DNA of 64,000 nt. Origin: an uncultured Christensenellaceae bacterium. GTDB lineage: Bacteria; Bacillota; Clostridia; Christensenellales; Borkfalkiaceae. The notes below the pieces were generated by a model that was given only the letters and a program-made list of their open reading frames with translations, did not search any database and was not told the DNA's origin. The stretch lies in NCBI GenBank assembly GCA_910586945.1, contig CAJULO010000002.1, positions 1 to 64,000 of the forward strand, in the 5' to 3' direction. Positions 34,775 to 43,175 of this stretch are shown one piece after another; position 1 is the stretch's first letter, and each line of letters opens with the position of its first letter. A program made the position numbers and the translations under genes.

Positions 34775-35962
34775 ATGCAAAAATTCATTCGTAAATTTAT
34801 ATTTGTTATGTTTATCGTAGTTGCTTTGGCGATGACGCTTGTTGGATGTGGAAAAAAAGAACTACAAATTTCTGAACGCAAAGAGGAAAATCAATTAGAT
34901 ACACAAAATTATAGAAAATACACTTTGGAAGATAATATTTATCTAAAGGAAGGCGCTTTTATCACTATTCAAGAAAACACACTGTTAGATTTAAATGGGC
35001 ATGCTATCATAGGGAATAATAGCTATGTTATTCAAGTTGGTGGGGTCAATAAAAAGGCACACTTGGTTCTGCAAGACAGTGCTGGAACAAATGCAGAGAA
35101 TATGCACTATTTAGCATACAGTAAATATACAAACAGTTATAGTCGTTATGGTACAAGTCAACAGGGGGGTGTGGATACTACAAATGCACCAACCTTCTTG
35201 CCAGATAGCTATATTACCGTACATGGAGGATTGATTACAGGAGGTAGTGGTGCCTTTTCTGGGGGTGGTGTCTATGTATATGAAGGAAGTAGATTTGATA
35301 TGCTAGGTGGTACAATTGCAGGGAACAATACAAGTGGTGGTGGCGGTGGCGTCTATGTTGCACGCAGTGCTATGTTTAGTTTACGCGGTGGTACAATTAA
35401 GGGGAATAGTTCCGCAGGTTATGGTGGTGGCATCTATGTTGCAGAAGGAAAATGTAATATTTATGGTGGCGATGTACAGGGCAATACTGCTGTTGCCGGT
35501 GGTGGCGGTGTATATACGATATCTAGCGAGCTCAATATCACAGATGGCAATATCGCACAAAATTCTGCAAGATTTGGTGGTGGAGTCAATGCCATTACAA
35601 GTCTAGTATCTATTTTTGGAGGCAATATACGTTGGAATTTGGCACAAGAAGGGGGAGGTATGAGTGCATTCAACTCTAACCTTGAAATGCAAAGCGGTAC
35701 AGTACAACAAAATGTGGCAACAAAACTTGGTGGTGGAATCAAATTTGCACAGACTGAAGGGAATGCTGTATTTAACTTGCACGATGGCCAAATCATAGAA
35801 AATGCAGCAAAACAAGGTGGTGGAATTTATCTTTTGCGTGCAAGCATCCATTTAAATGGAGGAGAGATGAAGAACAATAAAGTTTCTGATAGCGACAAAA
35901 ATATTTACAATTTTGATAATTTAGGAACAGTGTATTTTAACGGATGTAAAATAGAGGAATAA
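34775..35962 (+). CDS. lipoprotein with right-handed beta-helix repeats
   Basis: A 395-residue exported protein with signal peptide and lipobox LVGC at about residues 22-25. After a unique region (to about 145) with TLLDLNGHAIIGNNSYVIQV, about eight repeats of ~33 residues follow. Their consensus is roughly GG-I-GN-A-GGGVYV-S-F-I, as in QGNTAVAGGGGVY and WNLAQEGGGMSAF. Such Gly-Gly-Gly/Asn ladders form parallel beta-helices in Chlamydia Pmp-like and other surface proteins. Binding or adhesion is possible. It has an AAGGGG ribosome site and a TATAAT at 34754-34759. Confidence 0.75.
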   Translation: MQKFIRKFIFVMFIVVALAMTLVGCGKKELQISERKEENQLDTQNYRKYTLEDNIYLKEGAFITIQENTLLDLNGHAIIGNNSYVIQVGGVNKKAHLVLQDSAGTNAENMHYLAYSKYTNSYSRYGTSQQGGVDTTNAPTFLPDSYITVHGGLITGGSGAFSGGGVYVYEGSRFDMLGGTIAGNNTSGGGGGVYVARSAMFSLRGGTIKGNSSAGYGGGIYVAEGKCNIYGGDVQGNTAVAGGGGVYTISSELNITDGNIAQNSARFGGGVNAITSLVSIFGGNIRWNLAQEGGGMSAFNSNLEMQSGTVQQNVATKLGGGIKFAQTEGNAVFNLHDGQIIENAAKQGGGIYLLRASIHLNGGEMKNNKVSDSDKNIYNFDNLGTVYFNGCKIEE

Positions 35963-35974
35963 AAAAAAAATCAC

Positions 35975-36003
35975 TAGACAGTTTTGTAAAAAAATGCTAT
36001 ACT
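35975..36003 (+). promoter_or_regulatory. ruvX promoter
   Basis: TAGACA (35975-35980), 17 bp, TATACT (35998-36003) within extended TGCTATACT. Confidence 0.8.
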
Positions 36004-36030
36004 GAAAGAGAAGCAATGGAGAGGTATAAT

Positions 36031-36465
36031 ATGCAAGAGCGAATTGTTGCATTGGACATTGGCCTTAAACGAATAGGTATAGCAGTGAGTGACCCATTCA
36101 ATAGTTATGCATTACCCGATAATGCTTATATTTGTGTACAGAATTTGGAGAAAGATTTGCAAAATATCGTCCAAATACTGCAAGAGAAACTTGCAACCAT
36201 CATCGTTTGTGGATTGCCTGTGAATGCCGATGGAACAGTGAGTGTGCAGACTATGCGTACGCAAAAATTTATTGCAAGATTAAAAGAATTTATAGATTTA
36301 CCTATTGTTACAGTGGATGAGAGATATACAACTTTCGTTGCAAGAGAGCATTTGCAAGGCAACAACTCTAAAAAGATGCATAAAAGTGGCAGAGTAGATA
36401 GTGTTGCAGCTTGCTATATATTGGAAGAATATTTAACACAACGGAAAAAAATAAAAAAGGGATAA
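36031..36465 (+). CDS. ruvX: RuvX/YqgF, Holliday junction resolvase-like / pre-16S rRNA nuclease
   Basis: A 144-residue RNase H-fold protein. Evidence: RIVALDIGLKRIGIAVSDP at the N-terminus carries the first catalytic Asp, IIVCGLPVNADGTVS near 55 the second conserved segment, VDERYTTFVARE near 96 the Glu-containing motif, and GRVDSVAACYILEEYL near 119 the last Asp. In E. coli the homologue helps mature 16S rRNA. GGAGAGG seven bases upstream decides for this ATG over an in-frame one 15 bases earlier. Confidence 0.93.
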   Translation: MQERIVALDIGLKRIGIAVSDPFNSYALPDNAYICVQNLEKDLQNIVQILQEKLATIIVCGLPVNADGTVSVQTMRTQKFIARLKEFIDLPIVTVDERYTTFVAREHLQGNNSKKMHKSGRVDSVAACYILEEYLTQRKKIKKG

Positions 36466-36530
36466 AGGTATAAATCGTATTTTTGCAAATAGAATAATCT
36501 ATAAATAAAAAGATAAAGAGGTGTACGACG

Positions 36531-36926
36531 ATGAAAGAAGAAAAAAAAGAACAGGGGTGTGGTTGTGCAAGTCATAAGGAAAGTGTTGTAGAAGAACATA
36601 CATGTTGCTGTCATCACAGTGAAGGATGTTGTCATCATAACCATAAGGAGAATCATGAACATAGCGAGCCAGTGAATATTGTAAAATTGATTGATGATGA
36701 AGGAAAAGAACATGAATGTTTGCATATTGCAACAATTGAATTCCAAGAAAAATGGTATGCAATTTTTCAAGCAATGGAAGAGGATGATGCCGATGAAGAC
36801 ACTGTAACTATCTTGCAAATTGTAGAGGAAAATGGGGAAGAAAGGTTGATTCCTATTGCAGAACAATCGACACTTGATGCTGTGTTTGGAGAGTTTTGTC
36901 GCCTGATGGATGAAGAGGAAGAGTAA
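36531..36926 (+). CDS. DUF1292 protein with a Cys/His-rich N-terminal tail
   Basis: A 131-residue cytoplasmic protein. Residues ~48-128 are the acidic DUF1292 (YrzB-like) domain, with IVKLIDDEGKEHEC and ILQIVEENGEERLIPI. The first 45 residues contain seven Cys (10, 12, 25, 26, 27, 33, 34) and nine His, with clusters CCCHH and CCHHNH. I infer metal binding (Zn, Ni or Cu). In other Firmicutes a short DUF1292 gene normally follows ruvX, so the position is conserved while the tail is unusual. GAGGTG lies before the ATG. Confidence 0.8.
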   Translation: MKEEKKEQGCGCASHKESVVEEHTCCCHHSEGCCHHNHKENHEHSEPVNIVKLIDDEGKEHECLHIATIEFQEKWYAIFQAMEEDDADEDTVTILQIVEENGEERLIPIAEQSTLDAVFGEFCRLMDEEEE

Positions 36927-36966
36927 AAGAAAAAGAGAGTATGTAAAGATACTCTCTTTTTCTTTT
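36925..36966 (+). terminator. terminator after the DUF1292 gene
   Basis: An 18-bp perfect stem (36925-36942 and 36949-36966) overlapping the stop codon. The end of the 3' arm, tcttttcgt (36961-36969), can alternatively pair with acgaaaaga just downstream. Confidence 0.88.
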
Positions 36967-36998
36967 CGTAAAAAACGAAAAGAAATTGATTGAAATAG

Positions 36999-37027
36999 TT
37001 GAAAATTTTTTTCATTTATGCTATACT
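36999..37027 (+). promoter_or_regulatory. rpsB-tsf promoter
   Basis: TTGAAA (36999-37004), 17 bp, TATACT (37022-37027) within TGCTATACT. Confidence 0.85.
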
Positions 37028-37033
37028 AGAGCA

Positions 37034-37147
37034 AGCTATAATAAAAATTCACACTTTAATTGTACCACATTCCGTGCTTACAAATCTAATAGCAGTAAGT
37101 CGTTGTGGAAAAACTACAATTTTAGGCGGAATAACGGAGGAATATAT
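37034..37147 (+). ncRNA. structured rpsB leader
   Basis: A leader of about 114 nt in which attccg near 37069 can pair with cggaat near 37127, directly before the ribosome site, while cttac and gtaag make an inner hairpin. This could allow S2 feedback control. I do not recognise an established Rfam family for it in Clostridia. Confidence 0.4.
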
Positions 37148-37954
37148 ATGGCAGTTATCTCAATGAAACAGCTTTTAGAAGCGGGTGTTCACTTTGGACA
37201 TCAAACAAAAAAATGGAATCCTAAAATGAAAAAGTATATCTTTGCAGCTAGAAATGATATACATATTATTGACCTACAACTTACAGTTGGCTTGGTAGAA
37301 AAAGCTTATGCTTTTGTTGTAGACGCAGTAAAACAAGGGAAAAATATCTTATTTGTAGGTACAAAAAAGCAAGCACAAGAAGCAATTAAAGAGGAAGCAG
37401 TGCGTTGTGGTCAATTTTATATCAACTCTCGTTGGCCGGGCGGTACATTGACAAACTTTAAGACAATCCGTTCTAGAGTGGAACGCTTAAAAGAGCTTGA
37501 AAAGATGGAAGCAAATGGTAGTTTTGACTTATTACCTAAAAAAGAAGTTTTAGAGCTCAAAAAAGAAAAAAATAAGTTGACTACAGATTTTGGTGGAATT
37601 AAAGAAATGAAATCTTTACCTGGTCTATTATTTGTTGTTGACCCACATTGTGAAGCAATTGCCGTACAAGAAGCAAGAAAATTGCATATTCCAATTGTTG
37701 CAATCACCGATACAAATTGTAACCCTGATTTGATTGACTATGTAATTCCAGGAAATGACGATGCAATTCGAGCAGTAAAATTGTTAGCATCAGTCATAGC
37801 AAATGCTGTAATTGAAGCAAATCAAGGAGAAGTATATCAAATTGTTGAAGAGGAAGAAAAGGGGGAAAATAAAACTTTTATTCCTGAAGAAGCGGTAGAA
37901 GAAAAGAAAATGACAGCTAAAGCTAAAACAATTAAGGCAGAGGAGGAAAAATAG
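37148..37954 (+). CDS. rpsB: 30S ribosomal protein S2
   Basis: A 268-residue S2. Evidence: MAVISMKQLLEAGVHFGHQTKKWNPKM-like start (LEAGVHFGHQTKKWNPKM seen), IHIIDLQLTVGLVEKAYAFV near 36, INSRWPGGTLTNFKTI near 96, and the DPHCEAIAVQEARKLHIPIV segment near 178. The last ~40 residues are a Glu/Lys-rich tail beyond the ribosomal core, as in several Firmicutes. CGGAGGAAT lies before the ATG. An upstream in-frame start overlaps the promoter and is rejected. First gene of rpsB-tsf. Confidence 0.97.
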   Translation: MAVISMKQLLEAGVHFGHQTKKWNPKMKKYIFAARNDIHIIDLQLTVGLVEKAYAFVVDAVKQGKNILFVGTKKQAQEAIKEEAVRCGQFYINSRWPGGTLTNFKTIRSRVERLKELEKMEANGSFDLLPKKEVLELKKEKNKLTTDFGGIKEMKSLPGLLFVVDPHCEAIAVQEARKLHIPIVAITDTNCNPDLIDYVIPGNDDAIRAVKLLASVIANAVIEANQGEVYQIVEEEEKGENKTFIPEEAVEEKKMTAKAKTIKAEEEK

Positions 37955-37955
37955 T

Positions 37956-38615
37956 ATGGCGATAACAGCAAGTGATGTAAACACACTACGTCAAAGAACG
38001 GGTGTTGGTATGATGGATTGCAAAAAGGCATTGACAGAAGCAAATGGAAATATGGATAAAGCAATTGAAATTTTGCGAGAAAAAGGAATGGCAAGTGCTG
38101 CAAAAAAAGCGGGTAGAATTGCGGCAGAGGGAATTGTGGATAGCTATATTCATGGTGGTGGTAGTGTTGGTGTTCTTTTAGAAGTAAATTGTGAAACAGA
38201 CTTTGTTGCACGCGGGAGCCAATTTAAAGAACTCGTACACGACATTGCATTGCATATTGCAGCAGCTAAACCTGTTTATATCTCTAAAGAAGAAGTATCA
38301 CAAGAAGAACTTGCAAAAGAAAGGGAAATTTTGCGTCAACAAGCAATCAATGAGGGAAAACCTCAAAATATTATTGAAAAACTTGTTGAAGGTAGAATTA
38401 AAAAATATTATGAAGAATTCTGTCTTTTAGAACAACCTTTTGTAAAAGATTCTTCTAAGACAATCAATCAATTGATTACTGAAGCTATTGCTGCTATTGG
38501 CGAAAAAATAACAGTGCGTCGATTCACGCGTTATGAAATGGGTGAAGGTATTGAAAAGAAAAAAGAAGACCTTGCAGATGAGGTGCAAAAACAAGTTGCT
38601 TCTATGAAGGGCTAA
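37956..38615 (+). CDS. tsf: elongation factor Ts
   Basis: A 219-residue nucleotide exchange factor for EF-Tu. The N-terminal UBA-like domain has VNTLRQRTGVGMMDCKKALTEA, and the exchange core has NCETDFVARGSQFKELVHDI near 79. The chain is shorter than the ~290 residues of E. coli Ts and resembles the compact forms with one reduced core subdomain. Its start lies 1 nt after the rpsB stop, with GGAGG inside rpsB. A terminator follows. Confidence 0.96.
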   Translation: MAITASDVNTLRQRTGVGMMDCKKALTEANGNMDKAIEILREKGMASAAKKAGRIAAEGIVDSYIHGGGSVGVLLEVNCETDFVARGSQFKELVHDIALHIAAAKPVYISKEEVSQEELAKEREILRQQAINEGKPQNIIEKLVEGRIKKYYEEFCLLEQPFVKDSSKTINQLITEAIAAIGEKITVRRFTRYEMGEGIEKKKEDLADEVQKQVASMKG

Positions 38616-38624
38616 TGTTCAAGA

Positions 38625-38660
38625 AAAGGTAGACATCTATGTGTGGTTCTACCTTTTTTA
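38625..38660 (+). terminator. rpsB-tsf terminator
   Basis: Stem aaaaggtaga / tctacctttt (38625-38634 and 38649-38658) with T run. Confidence 0.85.
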
Positions 38661-38745
38661 GCAAAAGTGGCAATTTTACCGTTATTTGTATACAATAGTT
38701 ATAACAATTATGTCCTTAAAGACAATGAAAAAGGAGAGCTAGTCT

Positions 38746-39456
38746 ATGCAGACAAAATATAAACGTATTATTCTAAAACTATCAGGCGAAGCGCTTGCTG
38801 GAAACAAGGGATTTGGCTTAGATGAAGAGATAATTGCACAAGTAGTAAACCAAATCATAGAGGTGCATAAACTAGGTGTAGAAATCGGTATAATTATAGG
38901 AGGCGGCAATTTTTGGCGCGGTAGACAAGGTACCAATATGGATAGAACAACTGCAGACCATATGGGTATGCTTGCTACAGTTATCAACTCTCTTGCAATG
39001 CAAGATGCAATTGAGCAAAAAGGAATTGAAACCAGAGTACAAACAGCATTAAATATGACCTCTGTTGCTGAACCATTTATTTTGCGTAAGGCACTAGAAC
39101 ATTTTAAACATGGCAGAATTGTTATTTTTGCTTGTGGAACCGGTAATCCATATTGTTCTACAGATACAGGAGCAGCACTGCGTGCGGCAGAAGTTGGTGC
39201 AGATGTAATGCTATTAGCAAAAAATGTAGATGGTATTTATGATAGCGACCCTAAAAGGAATCCAAATGCAAAAAAATATGATAAGATTACCTTTATTGAT
39301 GTCATCAACAAGGGGTTAAAGGCAATGGATACGACAGCTATTACAATGTGTATGGAGAATAATATTCCAGTGTTGGCCTTCTCTTTAGCGGAAAAAGATG
39401 GTATTATTAAAGCGGTGTATGGTGAAAAAACAGGTACATTGATTGTAAATGAATAA
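38746..39456 (+). CDS. pyrH: UMP kinase
   Basis: A 236-residue hexameric kinase making UDP from UMP for nucleic acids and peptidoglycan precursors. Motifs: RIILKLSGEALAG at the start, IGIIIGGGNFWRGRQG near 48, DRTTADHMGMLATVINSLAM near 66, and FACGTGNPYCSTDTGAALRA near 128. The usual order tsf-pyrH-frr is kept, but a terminator separates it from tsf. AAAGGAGAG supports the start. Confidence 0.96.
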   Translation: MQTKYKRIILKLSGEALAGNKGFGLDEEIIAQVVNQIIEVHKLGVEIGIIIGGGNFWRGRQGTNMDRTTADHMGMLATVINSLAMQDAIEQKGIETRVQTALNMTSVAEPFILRKALEHFKHGRIVIFACGTGNPYCSTDTGAALRAAEVGADVMLLAKNVDGIYDSDPKRNPNAKKYDKITFIDVINKGLKAMDTTAITMCMENNIPVLAFSLAEKDGIIKAVYGEKTGTLIVNE

Positions 39457-39504
39457 TATAGGGAATAGAGTATAGTTTGATAAGTTTTAGGAGAATATCT
39501 TTTT

Positions 39505-40077
39505 ATGTCTGAAAATACGCAAATTGATGCATTATTATGCAGTTTAGAAGAAAAATTACAAAAGACAGTTTCTGTCTTGCGTGAAGAATATACAGCTGTG
39601 CGAGCTGGTCGTGCAAATCCACATTGTTTAGATAAAGTAATGGTGGATTATTATGGCACTTTATCACCACTACAACAAGTGGCAAATATTGCGGCAGCAG
39701 ATGCAAAATGTTTAGTTATCAGTCCATGGGATGCTAGTTTGTTAAAGGGAATTGAAAAGGCAATATTAGCGGCAAATTTAGGCTTGACTCCTACAAATGA
39801 TGGTAAAGTTATTCGCATAGTTTTTCCAGATTTAACAGAGGAACGGCGTAAAGAATTGGCAAAACAAATCAAAGCACAGGGCGAAGATAGTAAAGTAGCG
39901 GTGCGAAATATTCGTCGTGATAGTATGGATTCTGTTAAAAAAATGAAAAATAATAAAGAACTTGCAGAAGATGTCTGTGCAAATATAGAAAAGGAAATTG
40001 AAAAAATAGTTGCAAAGGCAGTTGATGCAATTGATAAACTTGCACAAGCAAAAGAAAAGGAAATTTTATCTGTATAA
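39505..40077 (+). CDS. frr: ribosome recycling factor
   Basis: A 190-residue three-helix protein that splits post-termination ribosomes with EF-G. Recognisable segments: LREEYTAVRAGRANPHCLDK near 28, VDYYGTLSPLQQVANI near 49, and VRNIRRDSMDSVKKMKNNKE near 133. Length is normal for the family (~185). It follows pyrH and precedes uppS, the standard Firmicutes order. TTTAGGAG lies before the ATG. Confidence 0.96.
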   Translation: MSENTQIDALLCSLEEKLQKTVSVLREEYTAVRAGRANPHCLDKVMVDYYGTLSPLQQVANIAAADAKCLVISPWDASLLKGIEKAILAANLGLTPTNDGKVIRIVFPDLTEERRKELAKQIKAQGEDSKVAVRNIRRDSMDSVKKMKNNKELAEDVCANIEKEIEKIVAKAVDAIDKLAQAKEKEILSV

Positions 40078-40132
40078 GGGGTAGTTTCTTTTTCTAAGAA
40101 TGTATGAAAAACTTTTTAAAAGGAAGACAATC

Positions 40133-40822
40133 ATGCAACAAAGAATGCTACCAAAACATATTGCAATTATTATGGATGGAAATGGGCGGTGGGCAAAAAA
40201 AAGATTGCAACCTCGTTCATTTGGACATAAAAAAGGTGTAAAAAATATTTTTACAATTTGCAAATATGCTTTTAACTTAGGAATTGAAGCAGTTACACTC
40301 TATGCGTTATCTTGCGAAAATTTTTCAAGACCAAAAGAGGAGCTTGATGGATTATTTGATTTATTCCGTCAATATTTTGGGAAAGATAAAGATAAGTTTT
40401 TAGAAATGCAAGTAAAAATTCAGTTTTTAGGAGAACGAGATATCTTACCTGAAGATATTCGCAAGTGTTTAACGGAGCTAGAACATCTAACAGCAGCATA
40501 TACATGTGGTATTTTAAGTATATGTATCAATTATGGGGCAAAACAGGAGTTGATTCGTGCCGTAAATATTGCAGTAGAGCGAAGAGAAAGACAAACTTTG
40601 CAATCTTTCCATAACTTATTATACACAAAAAATTTGCCAGAATTAGATTTTGTGATACGTACAGGCGGAGATATGCGTTTAAGTAATTTTTTACTCTATC
40701 AGCTTGCTTATGCAGAATTATATTTTACAAAAAAGCTCTGGCCTGATTTCTCTCCAAAAGAATTAGATAAGGCGCTTGAAGATTTTATAAAAAGAGAGCG
40801 TCGATTTGGAAAAACAGAATAA
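40133..40822 (+). CDS. uppS: undecaprenyl diphosphate synthase
   Basis: A 229-residue cis-prenyltransferase making the C55 lipid carrier for wall synthesis. Motifs: HIAIIMDGNGRWAKKR near 9 with the catalytic Asp, SFGHKKGVKNIF near 29, LYALSCENFSRPKEE near 58, and FVIRTGGDMRLSNFLLYQLA near 172. The usual Ser in RTSGE is Gly here and Glu is Asp, a mild variation. The start with AAGGAAG upstream is preferred to an ATG 33 bases earlier. Confidence 0.95.
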   Translation: MQQRMLPKHIAIIMDGNGRWAKKRLQPRSFGHKKGVKNIFTICKYAFNLGIEAVTLYALSCENFSRPKEELDGLFDLFRQYFGKDKDKFLEMQVKIQFLGERDILPEDIRKCLTELEHLTAAYTCGILSICINYGAKQELIRAVNIAVERRERQTLQSFHNLLYTKNLPELDFVIRTGGDMRLSNFLLYQLAYAELYFTKKLWPDFSPKELDKALEDFIKRERRFGKTE

Positions 40823-40878
40823 TTTTTAACAAATATATATACAATATAGATATATAAAAAATAGAGAGGGGACAATCA

Positions 40879-41877
40879 ATGGCTTTTAAAAAAAACAATT
40901 TGCTCTTGCGTATTTGTACAGGTTTAGTATACATTGCCATAATTGTTGTATTTTTTCTATTGCGTAATATAAGCGAAAATGGTCAATACAATAGTATTTT
41001 TAATATTTTAATTTATATTTTTATGATTCTATCTACCTATGAGATGTTGCAGACATTCAGTAGAAAAAAACTGGATGAATTTGGTAGAGAAATTCCCTCT
41101 CCGAGTAGACTTGCAAATTCTCAAAAAGTTTGTATCTATACCTATGTAATTTGTTTTATTCCAATATTTTATCTCAGCGAATATGTATTTTGGCACGGTA
41201 AAAATTTTGGGTATAGAGGATTGTTAATTAGTTCTTTCTTTTTAGCAATTATGTTGTTATGTCTTTTAGTAATAGATTATAAGCGTGTAAATTTACAAAA
41301 TACAGGGGCTGCGTATTTATGTAGTATTTATCCAACAATTTTATTTGCCACAATTTTAATGGCAAACACTTATTTGCCACAACAATCAAGTAATTTAGCA
41401 CTCATTTTAATTTTTACAATATCTCCTGTTGTAGATACTTTTGCCTACATTTGTGGTTCTTTGCTTAAAGGTAAAAAATTAGCACCTAGTTTAAGTCCAA
41501 ATAAAACAGTATCTGGTGCAATTGGCGGTCTTATATTTGGTATACTTGCATGCATTTTCTGTTATTGGATATTTGTACAATATTTTGGGTATGAGTATAA
41601 AGGTATAAATTCGCGTTTTGCCTTTACTCCTTGGGTACTCATTACCTTAATTGGTATTGGCGGTAGTATTATGGTGCAATTTGGCGACTTGGTGGAAAGT
41701 ACAATCAAGAGACACTTAGGGGTTAAAGACATGAGTAATATTCTACCTGGACATGGTGGAATATTGGATAGATTGGATGGTACAGTGTTTGCAAGTGCAT
41801 ATATTTACATTATGTTTTCAGTTTTCTTTGACCCAAATTTATTAAATTTAATAATGGCAAGTGTGCATAGAGTATAA
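40879..41877 (+). CDS. cdsA: phosphatidate cytidylyltransferase
   Basis: A 332-residue membrane enzyme making CDP-diacylglycerol from CTP and phosphatidate. About eight membrane helices are visible. The C-terminal CdsA signature is clear: LAPSLSPNKTVSGAIGG near 202, GDLVESTIKRHLGVKDM near 272, and LPGHGGILDRLDGTVFA near 292. It follows uppS in the conserved lipid and wall block. The ATG is behind GAGAGGGG. Confidence 0.95.
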   Translation: MAFKKNNLLLRICTGLVYIAIIVVFFLLRNISENGQYNSIFNILIYIFMILSTYEMLQTFSRKKLDEFGREIPSPSRLANSQKVCIYTYVICFIPIFYLSEYVFWHGKNFGYRGLLISSFFLAIMLLCLLVIDYKRVNLQNTGAAYLCSIYPTILFATILMANTYLPQQSSNLALILIFTISPVVDTFAYICGSLLKGKKLAPSLSPNKTVSGAIGGLIFGILACIFCYWIFVQYFGYEYKGINSRFAFTPWVLITLIGIGGSIMVQFGDLVESTIKRHLGVKDMSNILPGHGGILDRLDGTVFASAYIYIMFSVFFDPNLLNLIMASVHRV

Positions 41878-41914
41878 ATAGATACTCTTAAATGAAAACA
41901 TCTGACTTTTATTC

Positions 41915-41949
41915 AAAGAACTGCAAGGCGTTTTTTCTTGCAGTTCTTT
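41915..41949 (+). other. hairpin between cdsA and dxr
   Basis: A perfect 13-bp stem, aaagaactgcaag / cttgcagttcttt (41915-41927 and 41937-41949), whose loop carries six T. No T run follows, so it is more likely an mRNA processing or stability element than an efficient terminator. Confidence 0.6.
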
Positions 41950-42000
41950 AAATATCTAGCATAAAATTTACAATTTCGGCATAGATATAAGGAGCAAGAG

Positions 42001-43161
42001 ATGCAAAAAAAAATTACTTTAATTGGCAGTACTGGTTCTATCGGTAAACAGGTGATTGAAGTTGTAGAACAACATAGCAATATATTTAAAATTGTAGCAA
42101 TGGCAGCAAATACAAATATTGATTTATTTGCAAAACAAGTGCATAAACTACAACCTGATTTTGCTGTACTGCGCTCTATAAATTCTAAAGACAAGGAAAA
42201 GAGTTTGTTGCTTAATAACATCAAATTGGGAGAACAAGCTTTTGAAGATGTATGTCAATATCCTAGTGATATTGTCATTGTAGCAGCAAGTGGATTTGCT
42301 GGGTTAAAAGCGACTTTGTGTGCTGTTGATGCGGGAAGAACAGTTGCCTTGGCAAATAAAGAGAGCTTAGTAGTTGCTGGTGAATTGGTTTTAAAAAGAG
42401 CGCGGGAAAAACAAGTGCAAATTATACCCATTGATAGTGAACATTCGGCAATATGGCAAGCCTTGCATTTTCAGACAGTATTGACAGGCAAAAAAGACTT
42501 TAAAAAGTTACTCCTCACAGCGAGTGGTGGGGCACTTCGAGATATGCCTTTAGATACATTAAAAACTGTAACAGTAAAAGAAGCATTAGCACATCCAAAT
42601 TGGAGTATGGGTAATAAAATTACAATAGATTGTGCAACTATGCTCAATAAGGGATATGAAGTGATAGAAGCAATGCATCTATTTGGTGCGACGCTGGAAG
42701 AGATAGAGGTTATTTTACATAGAGAAAGTATAATTCATTCTATGGTGGAGTTTATAGATGGTAGTGTTTTAGCGCAGATGGGAATGCCCTCAATGGAGAT
42801 ACCAATTCAATTAGCTTTGACCTATCCAGATAGATTGAAGACGAAAACGGAGTGTATTGATTGGCAACAATTAAAGAGTTTACAATTTGATTGTATGACA
42901 CAAGAAAGATATCCATGTTTTTATTTGGCAATGCAAGCGGCAAAAAACAGCGGAATTTATCCACTAGTTTTAAATGCTTGGGCAGAAATTGCAGTAAATG
43001 CTTTTTTAAAAAATAGAATTGCATATACTAGTATAGAATCTATGATTGAAAAGGGACTGACAGAGTTACATAAGAATCAAGCACTTGAAAGTTATTTACA
43101 ATTGGAAGAAATTGATTCATATCAACGAGAAAAAGCTATACAATCTATCAAATTATTTTAA
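42001..43161 (+). CDS. dxr: 1-deoxy-D-xylulose 5-phosphate reductoisomerase
   Basis: A 386-residue enzyme of the MEP isoprenoid pathway, converting DXP to MEP with NADPH. Motifs: ITLIGSTGSIGKQVIEVVEQ at the N-terminus (NADPH), ALANKESLVVAGELV near 117, IPIDSEHSAIWQAL near 143, LLTASGGALRDMPLDTLK near 170, and the Mn-site region HPNWSMGNKITIDCATMLNKG near 198. It is placed between cdsA and rseP as usual. ATAAGGAG supports the start. Confidence 0.96.
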   Translation: MQKKITLIGSTGSIGKQVIEVVEQHSNIFKIVAMAANTNIDLFAKQVHKLQPDFAVLRSINSKDKEKSLLLNNIKLGEQAFEDVCQYPSDIVIVAASGFAGLKATLCAVDAGRTVALANKESLVVAGELVLKRAREKQVQIIPIDSEHSAIWQALHFQTVLTGKKDFKKLLLTASGGALRDMPLDTLKTVTVKEALAHPNWSMGNKITIDCATMLNKGYEVIEAMHLFGATLEEIEVILHRESIIHSMVEFIDGSVLAQMGMPSMEIPIQLALTYPDRLKTKTECIDWQQLKSLQFDCMTQERYPCFYLAMQAAKNSGIYPLVLNAWAEIAVNAFLKNRIAYTSIESMIEKGLTELHKNQALESYLQLEEIDSYQREKAIQSIKLF

Positions 43162-43175
43162 AAGGAAGGTAACAT

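Noticed and set aside
36986..37147. Longer S2 protein from an upstream ATG
   Set aside because: The extra codons cover the rpsB promoter and leader.
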